From Vibrio comitans (GTDB lineage: Bacteria; Pseudomonadota; Gammaproteobacteria; Enterobacterales; Vibrionaceae): DNA of 64,000 nucleotides. Under the pieces are notes generated by a model, which worked only from the letters and a program-made list of their open reading frames with translations, was not told the origin of the DNA and did not search any database. Shown here piece by piece: positions 58,735 to 64,000 of the stretch (the stretch's first letter is position 1; the number at the start of each line of letters is the position of its first letter). Location of the stretch: positions 1,860,001-1,924,000 of the forward strand of contig AP024866.1 of the NCBI GenBank assembly GCA_024346835.1, in the 5' to 3' direction. The translations under genes were made by a program, and so were the position numbers.

Positions 58735-60297
58735 TTATAGGCCGAGATCAACCTTTACAGCACACGCTGAAGGGCATGCGGCGCAACCACCACGACCAGT
58801 ACACAACATATCATCACCTAGTGACGCGCCCACCTTAGCCGCGACATCTAACGCCTCATGGAAAGGAATCAAGGTCAGCATGTTGCTTAGTGCGAGTTGT
58901 GAGTACATGAAAGGTGTTGTAATTACCGCCATGCCTCTTGACGTGCAAGGCTCACCCTCACCACCCATAATAGGATCACAAGGCCAACCTACAGACAATT
59001 GCATTGCTTGAGACGCCGCAGAGTCAACTTGACGAGGTGTCCCCCCAAGGATGTAAGTTAAAGCCGCCGCTGAAAATGCACCTGACAGCCCCATCTCGCC
59101 AGCACAACCAATCGTTTCACCAGTAGGGTCAGTGCGTGTATAACCAATGCTGCCATAAGCTGCAGCAACCAATAAGCCTTCTACTACCTTCTCATCAGAG
59201 AACCCGTAATGAAGCTGAGCTGCTCGCAGACAAGACATCACTACGCCACCGCCTGCTCCATGTGGAAAACCTACATGCAGTGTTTCTGGAGCCATAGACA
59301 GTACAGAGAAGTAAAAACGAACTGCATCAAACATAGGCTGCGGGATATGAGCTTGCGCCGCAACTTTATCGAAGTTGCCGGTACTAAAGCCGTAAGCATG
59401 TTTGTAATCAAGATCAAAATCGCGATTGTCCATACGTTCTACAAGATAAACCATGTGCCCACGCAACTCTTCTACCTTAGCGATGATCTCTTCGCGAGTC
59501 ATTCCGGTTGCTGCCATTTGATAGTCCAGAGCCACTTCATGCATCGGCTTCTCTTCACATAGCTTCAAGAAGTCAGTCGAATTATCAAACAATTGAGCTT
59601 TGCGCTCTGGATGAGTCGGAGTCGGAAGAACACACTCTAACCAATAGACTTCACAATCAGGAACTGTTGAGCGAATCGCCTCTAAATCAGGAGTATCCGT
59701 AGCCGTCATAAAGAATGCTGTCGCGCCTTCTTCATTGGTGGCTACATCACATTGCATCATGCCATCAATTTTAGATTTAACGCCGTCAATCATTATTGGG
59801 GAACCATCGCGTTTGATGATCACGATAAGATTGGTATCGCCCTTATAGATGTAGTCAAAACCCATGATTTTTTTGGTTTGCACCATACCACCACCGATAG
59901 AATCACCGACCAAGGTATATTCCGTATCGGTTTCACCGGTAAGGATGAACTTCATGCCATTAAGGTGACCCGTTTCTTTCATTGGTGCTTTGGTGAACAC
60001 CACTTCAATGCCGCGCTCTTTCGCCATCTCTAAACAATTGTTTCGAATAGGAGAATCAACCGGCAATCCAATTGCACCAGAACACATGCCGATATCTTCT
60101 GACATCAGACCAAATGTCCCAGCAAAAGACCCTTCGGTATCCATAATCACTTCAATTTTTTTAAGGGTTTCACCGCGTGTAAGGTGGTGACACAACAGTC
60201 CTAAGCGCTGTGGTGCAACAAGATGTGAGCTTGAACCTGCTAGCATTACAGGGCCCATGACGTCATTAAAAAAGCTAGGGTACAATTCTACAGACAT
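58735..60297 (-). CDS. iron-sulfur L-serine-dehydratase-like protein, beta-alpha single chain
   Basis: A 520-residue cytoplasmic protein with the two domains of [4Fe-4S] L-serine dehydratases in one chain: an N-terminal beta-type domain (LAGSSSHLVAPQRLG near residues 19-33, like GPSSSHTVGP) and a C-terminal alpha domain. The three expected cluster cysteines are C398 (IGCAGEMG), C440 and C451 (WPCDP, GEPC). After them comes CTGRGGCAACPSAC, giving C499, C505, C508 and C512, where SdaA has TSRGGLA; this four-Cys group is unusual. Sequence divergence means the substrate may not be serine. GGAG lies 8 bases before the ATG, and two operator repeats lie 97 bases upstream. A RidA gene nearby fits enamine chemistry. 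Confidence 0.82.
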   Translation of the reverse strand: MSVELYPSFFNDVMGPVMLAGSSSHLVAPQRLGLLCHHLTRGETLKKIEVIMDTEGSFAGTFGLMSEDIGMCSGAIGLPVDSPIRNNCLEMAKERGIEVVFTKAPMKETGHLNGMKFILTGETDTEYTLVGDSIGGGMVQTKKIMGFDYIYKGDTNLIVIIKRDGSPIMIDGVKSKIDGMMQCDVATNEEGATAFFMTATDTPDLEAIRSTVPDCEVYWLECVLPTPTHPERKAQLFDNSTDFLKLCEEKPMHEVALDYQMAATGMTREEIIAKVEELRGHMVYLVERMDNRDFDLDYKHAYGFSTGNFDKVAAQAHIPQPMFDAVRFYFSVLSMAPETLHVGFPHGAGGGVVMSCLRAAQLHYGFSDEKVVEGLLVAAAYGSIGYTRTDPTGETIGCAGEMGLSGAFSAAALTYILGGTPRQVDSAASQAMQLSVGWPCDPIMGGEGEPCTSRGMAVITTPFMYSQLALSNMLTLIPFHEALDVAAKVGASLGDDMLCTGRGGCAACPSACAVKVDLGL

Positions 60298-60393
60298 AGT
60301 CGATTCTCCAAGGTAAAGGGTGCACTCTCACGGTGCGAAATTTATTGTTTTTCAGAACTGCCCCGAAGTTTATAAACATTGACGTTTTTGTCG

Positions 60394-60441
60394 TAACCAT
60401 TCGATGCCAATATGGCACTATTAATTACCATAAGGTGCAAA
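60394..60441 (-). promoter_or_regulatory. direct-repeat operator between the dehydratase-like and AraC genes
   Basis: On the minus strand TTTGCACCTTATGGTAA (60441-60425) and TTGGCATCGAATGGTTA (60410-60394) are 31 bp apart, facing the dehydratase-like gene whose ATG is 97 bases away. The pair lies 56 bases before the divergent AraC gene, so one bound regulator could control both directions. Confidence 0.78.
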
Positions 60442-60496
60442 CTTGCGCTAAGTTATTGGTAACTAAATTTATTTTCTTTTCAAACTAGGAGTATTA

Positions 60497-61501
60497 ATGG
60501 TACCTCTCGTAAATGTTGCTCTGGTTAGGGCCGCATTGGAAAGTTATAAGAAAATCACCAACCGTCCCATTGAAGTAGAAAATTTTGGACTCAGTACCCT
60601 GGTTTATGAGCAAAAAGGATACTTTTTCCCCTCAAAGCCCTTTTCTGTGTTCTTGAGTTTTGTGCATCACAGCCTCGATGATTTTCAGCTTTATCGATTT
60701 TATGAACATCTATGTCGCTCATTCGCAATCCCACTTTTTATTTCTAAGTGCCCTCGCAAACCTATGGATGTATATGAATCTCTACGGTTCTTTATCAATA
60801 TTGGCCAAACCGAAACGCCGTCAGCAAAAGTGACACTAGAGCATGATGACAATGAGTTTTGGGTGCTCCGAGACAAGGTGATCAAAAATGTCGCTGACGA
60901 TGGCCCATCTAATTTGTTTTTTTTCATGTTCATCAAAGTCGCTATTGATGTCCTGACTAAACAAAAGATACGAGCTCTAAGAATCAAATCTCCGTCCCCA
61001 TCTATCACACCAGTGTTATCCCCTATGGTCTCTGAGCCAGCGAACGACGTCATTAGTACCGAGTCCTTGGCGGGTATATGTTTTTCAAAGCCACTATTGG
61101 AAGAAAAGGTAGTATTGGAGGAACATAAATTTGCATCCAACCTTGGGCATGAGCAAGAAATAGGCTTAATAGACTCGGTCAAAATGGCAATGGACAGCTA
61201 CATTGGCACCCCGAATTACAACATAGAGACAATTGCTGACACCTTAGGTGTCAGTATTCGACAGTTGCAATATAAACTTGAGGAGCATGGCACTACCTTT
61301 AAGGAGCTAAAGGACGAAGTCATGTTGGTAAATACAAAACTAATGATTCAAGGAACGAATCAGTCACTTTCAAACATCGCTACCCAACTTGGCTTTTCTT
61401 CTATATCCCAGTTTTCTCGCAGTATCAAACGTCTTACAGGCGTCTCGCCAAAAGAATATAAGAAGCAATTATTAGGCAGCCAAAACAAAAAACACCCCTA
61501 G
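60497..61501 (+). CDS. AraC-family transcriptional regulator
   Basis: A 334-residue regulator with an unassigned N-terminal domain and a C-terminal AraC domain: first helix-turn-helix IETIADTLGVSIRQLQYKLE near residues 249-268 and second in SNIATQLGFSSISQFSRSIK near 293-312. A ~40-residue Ser/Pro/Glu-rich linker precedes it. AGGAG stands 5 bases from the ATG. It is divergent from the serine-dehydratase-like gene with a shared operator between, the typical position for a local regulator. It is a better candidate than the AraC gene at 52998 for controlling the dehydratase-like gene; both may bind the same motif. Ligand unknown. Confidence 0.88.
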   Translation: MVPLVNVALVRAALESYKKITNRPIEVENFGLSTLVYEQKGYFFPSKPFSVFLSFVHHSLDDFQLYRFYEHLCRSFAIPLFISKCPRKPMDVYESLRFFINIGQTETPSAKVTLEHDDNEFWVLRDKVIKNVADDGPSNLFFFMFIKVAIDVLTKQKIRALRIKSPSPSITPVLSPMVSEPANDVISTESLAGICFSKPLLEEKVVLEEHKFASNLGHEQEIGLIDSVKMAMDSYIGTPNYNIETIADTLGVSIRQLQYKLEEHGTTFKELKDEVMLVNTKLMIQGTNQSLSNIATQLGFSSISQFSRSIKRLTGVSPKEYKKQLLGSQNKKHP

Positions 61502-61520
61502 TTTGTACTAGAGGTGTTTT
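61487..61520. terminator. bidirectional terminator between AraC gene and RidA gene
   Basis: AAAACACCCCTAG and CTAGAGGTGTTTT pair around TTTGTA with one G.C/A mismatch, with A and T runs on both sides. Confidence 0.93.
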
Positions 61521-61544
61521 CCTATTTAGCTTACAGCAGTGATT

Positions 61545-61895
61545 TTATTCTTGAGTCGCAATGATCGTCAGCTCCACCAAGCATTGCTCAGAAAACATTT
61601 TAGCTTCCACACATGTGCGTACAGGAGCTTCATCACCCGCAATCCAAGCATCATATGCTTCATTGAACGCTGCATAATCGTTCGCTATGTCATTTAAGTG
61701 AACCATAATGCTTAGGATCTTGCTTTTATCAACGCCACACTCGGCAAGCAGTGCATCGACTTGAGCAAACGTATTGTCTGATTGGCCTTTTACATCCAAT
61801 GTAAGATCCGTTGAGAACTGACCGCAAAGATACACAGTACCATTAACGATTTTAGCTTTGCTGTAGCGGCCCATTGGAGAGATAGTTTTAATCAT
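61545..61895 (-). CDS. RidA (YjgF/YER057c) family enamine/imine deaminase-like protein
   Basis: A 116-residue protein of the Rid family; family members form trimers and hydrolyse reactive enamines and imines, such as 2-aminoacrylate from serine dehydratase, to keto acids and ammonia. The catalytic arginine is R93 in EAPVRTCVEA, and CLVELTIIATQE at the C-terminus supplies the usual conserved segment. It differs from housekeeping RidA, whose core is PARSCVQVA, so it is probably one of the Rid subgroups. AAGGGT precedes the ATG. It lies beside the dehydratase-like gene (via the AraC gene), which suggests a detoxifying or pathway role. The 205-base gap to the next gene shows no feature. Confidence 0.9.
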   Translation of the reverse strand: MIKTISPMGRYSKAKIVNGTVYLCGQFSTDLTLDVKGQSDNTFAQVDALLAECGVDKSKILSIMVHLNDIANDYAAFNEAYDAWIAGDEAPVRTCVEAKMFSEQCLVELTIIATQE

Positions 61896-62100
61896 GCTGA
61901 AGTACCCTTAAATAGTAGCCTTGGGCTTATCTACTGATAACGCAACAAGGACAGTGAATAATGAAGACAGCGAGATTATGAGGGGAATCCGGTGGCAACG
62001 ATTAACCATCCGGTGCCAAGAAGCAAAGATTTATCCTAGGAAAGTAAGCTCGATTTCTAGATTAAGCTTAGGTTTTTATTCGCTCAGGACGTTAAAGGGA

Positions 62101-62979
62101 CTAGAAGCCATACAATCGAGCAGGATTATCTACCAGTATTCGATCAATTAACTGTTGTGAGGTGGCCTGCTCAGCTAAAAGATCAAGCACAGCGACATCG
62201 TTGGGCATGTCTCGCTTATTAATATACTCACTAGGATGAGGCCAATCAGAGCCCCAAAGTACTCGCTCTGAGCAGGCTTCGACCAATGCCCGACCAATGG
62301 CAATATTGTCACTATAATGCGGGGCACCGCTTATAGACCCCTGATACGCAGATGAAATCTTTACCCAAGCTTTATCGCGCTGCATCAAACTCTTCATTAG
62401 TTCAAATGCAGGGTGTTCAATCCCCTGTTCTGCTGGCAATTGGCCTCTGTGGTCAAAAACAATCTGGCACTCTAGCGACTCAAAGACAGCTTTGAATTTC
62501 ACAATTAAGTCAGCGCTTATCCAAAAACAAATATGCCAACCCAATGAGGCGAGTTCTTTTGCGCAAAGTCGAACAAACGCTTCATCAAAATCCTTCTGAG
62601 CTGTTACCGCAAAACGGATTCCGCGAACCCCAAGGTTATGCATCACCTTGAGCTCACTCCTTGATGGTAACTGTTCGATAGCGATCACCGCTCTAGCACT
62701 TTCGCCCATATGCGCGAGTGCATCTAAGGTGCAGCGGTTATCACAACCATAAGCAGAAGGCGTAACAATCACATTTCTATCAAATCCAAAGCGCTTCTTC
62801 AGCATCCGATAACTGGCCACTGTCGCGGGTGGGATATTGGTCGTATCGCTTTTCTTATATTCAAATTTTACGGGGTCAAAGATATGATGATGAGCATCGC
62901 AAGCCCCTTCTGGTACTGAAATTTTTGGTCGGTTTCTGCCTGATGAAAAAGGAATTTGTGCAGGAATGGTGTGGGTCAT
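62101..62979 (-). CDS. amidohydrolase 2 family hydrolase (LigI/COG3618-like)
   Basis: A 292-residue TIM-barrel hydrolase of the amidohydrolase_2 family, similar to LigI 2-pyrone-4,6-dicarboxylate lactonase and fuconolactonase-type enzymes. Typical motifs are DAHHHIFDP near residues 28-36, IVFDHRGQLP near 184-193, WGSDWPHP with the catalytic Asp near 246-253, and the terminal DNPARLYGF. The real substrate is not known; a lactone or amide in a catabolic path is likely. GGAGG precedes the ATG by ~10 bases. No terminator is seen before RidA, so the two might be on one message, but a 205-base gap separates them. A degenerate operator pair lies about 97 bases upstream. Confidence 0.83.
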   Translation of the reverse strand: MTHTIPAQIPFSSGRNRPKISVPEGACDAHHHIFDPVKFEYKKSDTTNIPPATVASYRMLKKRFGFDRNVIVTPSAYGCDNRCTLDALAHMGESARAVIAIEQLPSRSELKVMHNLGVRGIRFAVTAQKDFDEAFVRLCAKELASLGWHICFWISADLIVKFKAVFESLECQIVFDHRGQLPAEQGIEHPAFELMKSLMQRDKAWVKISSAYQGSISGAPHYSDNIAIGRALVEACSERVLWGSDWPHPSEYINKRDMPNDVAVLDLLAEQATSQQLIDRILVDNPARLYGF

Positions 62980-63130
62980 GCCGGATAGACCTCCATTAAT
63001 CTTAATCTATGGATAGAGAATGCAGCGCCTTACATAATGGACATCAACGCCAACAAACAAAGTGTACACTTACTTTTGCCAAAATGAGGTAATGCCCATC
63101 GCACATGGCCAAAAAACGAACTATCTAAAG
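62980..63130. promoter_or_regulatory. upstream region of the amidohydrolase gene, degenerate operator pair
   Basis: TTGCCAAAATGAGGTAA (63076-63092) agrees with the plus-strand form of the operator motif at 12 of 17 positions and lies 97 bases from the start, as for the dehydratase-like gene. A poorer copy is 30 bp further at about 63106. It is weaker than the three other pairs and therefore tentative. Nothing else is seen in the gap. Confidence 0.35.
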
Positions 63131-63160
63131 ACAAAAAAAGGGGAACCTAACGTTCCCCTA
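63131..63160 (-). terminator. terminator of ndh
   Basis: AGGGGAAC and GTTCCCCT pair around CTAAC; on the minus strand the stem is followed by a run of T. Confidence 0.9.
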
Positions 63161-63182
63161 TTCTTACTATTTATTAATCAGC

Positions 63183-64000
63183 TTAGTGCAGCTTCAAGTT
63201 TGGACGCAATGCTCGGTTGATTCTGCCCACTAGCATCATTAGACCAGTTTTAAACATACCGTGCAGCGCCATTTGGTGCATGCGATACAGTGAAATATAC
63301 ACCACTCTAGCAATACGACCTTCAACCATCATTGACCCTTTGGTCAGGTTACCCATCAAGCTACCTACCGTAGAGAAACGGCTAAGTGATACTAGTGAAC
63401 CATGGTCTTTGTATTCGTATTCTGACAGCGCTTTGTTGTTCATCATTGCCAAGATATTACGGAATGCATGGCTAGACATTTGGTGAGCAGCTTGCGCACG
63501 AGGTGGCACAAACTTGCCATCTTTTTGAGTGCACTGAGCCAAATCACCAATAACGAAGATGTGATCGTCACGCGTCGTTTGTAGCGTATCCTTAACCACT
63601 AACTGGTTAATGCGGTTGGTTTCTAATCCCGCGATATCTTTAATAAAGTCTGGAGCCTTGATGCCCGCAGCCCACACCATGATTTGTGCAGGTATCTTCT
63701 CGCCATCTTTAGTCGTCAAGCCCGTTTCATCAGCCAATGTCACCATAGTCGCAGTGCGAACGTTCACACCTAGCTTTGTCAGCTCTTGGTGAGCAGACTG
63801 AGAGATACGAGGAGGCAGTGCAGGCAAAATGCGTTCACCAGCTTCTACAAGGCTAACGTTAAGCTTACTTGAATCTAGGTCACCAAAGCCGTAGTTGCGA
63901 AGCTCTTTCACTGCATTGTGCAGTTCAGCTGACAGCTCAACACCGGTCGCGCCCGCACCAACGATAGCAATATCAACCTGACCTTGACCAGATTGAGCGT
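63183..64000 (-). CDS. ndh: NADH dehydrogenase type II Ndh (partial, C-terminal part)
   Basis: The coding frame runs off the right edge, so only the last ~271 residues are present. They begin with [20 protein letters not shown], the second dinucleotide-binding (NADH) motif GxGxxG of type II NADH dehydrogenase, and continue with [10 protein letters not shown]. The FAD-linked segment [20 protein letters not shown] and the C-terminal amphipathic membrane-anchoring part ([21 protein letters not shown]) are typical of Ndh, a single-subunit enzyme that passes electrons from NADH to quinone without proton pumping. It is transcribed leftwards and ends at a clear terminator. An apparent start at 63911 (GTG) is only internal. 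Confidence 0.95.
   Translation of the reverse strand, partial: AQSGQGQVDIAIVGAGATGVELSAELHNAVKELRNYGFGDLDSSKLNVSLVEAGERILPALPPRISQSAHQELTKLGVNVRTATMVTLADETGLTTKDGEKIPAQIMVWAAGIKAPDFIKDIAGLETNRINQLVVKDTLQTTRDDHIFVIGDLAQCTQKDGKFVPPRAQAAHQMSSHAFRNILAMMNNKALSEYEYKDHGSLVSLSRFSTVGSLMGNLTKGSMMVEGRIARVVYISLYRMHQMALHGMFKTGLMMLVGRINRALRPNLKLH

Overview
The window looks like chromosomal DNA of a marine gammaproteobacterium of the family Vibrionaceae, most likely a Vibrio main chromosome. The evidence is a combination of gene content and order: the cell-wall protein CsiV beside mfd, a monomeric NADP isocitrate dehydrogenase divergent from rluE, an OmpU/OmpC-type porin, a MipA/OmpV protein, a DUF3360 permease beside pflB, the gene run comEC-msbA-lpxK-ycaR-kdsB, and three copies of a MITE-like repeat. 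No rRNA, tRNA, prophage, insertion sequence or CRISPR array was seen. The genus assignment is inference.

Bases 1-30000 are mainly housekeeping. They hold an ABM-domain monooxygenase, an amino-acid antiporter, icd and rluE (divergent), the mnmA-hflD-purB set with a PurR-like box before purB, a three-copy 215-bp tandem repeat, an isolated glgA, a porin, dinG, a TauE-type permease, priC-rsmS, xthA, a polar amino-acid ABC transporter operon (ATPase, binding protein, two permeases), the DUF3360 permease, pflB, a lipid A deacylase, pflA, yfbU and an OmpV-like protein. Several genes were missed or mis-started by a plain ORF scan (rsmS, ycaR and three small ORFs).

Bases 29700-49400 hold conserved stress and envelope genes. 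The prkA-yeaH-ycgB trio is contiguous. Then come the lipid A/LPS set kdsB-ycaR-lpxK-msbA with comEC, a DUF2062 protein, the lipoprotein-release operon lolCDE, mfd and csiV.

Bases 49450-63000 are an accessory metabolic region and the part most worth study. It contains three AraC-type regulators, one LysR regulator, a DoxX-like membrane protein, an Asp/Glu racemase-like enzyme, an outer-membrane protein, two tandem paralogous secreted M19-dipeptidase-like proteins that have lost part of the metal site, a one-chain iron-sulfur serine-dehydratase-like enzyme with an extra cysteine cluster, a RidA-type enamine/imine deaminase and a LigI-like amidohydrolase. A 17-bp motif, present as direct repeats 30-31 bp apart and always facing the same way, lies upstream of the racemase, the first dipeptidase-like gene and the dehydratase-like gene. 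This suggests that the scattered genes form one regulon handling a peptide or amino-acid-like substrate through enamine intermediates. The substrate cannot be read from the sequence. The window ends inside ndh (type II NADH dehydrogenase).
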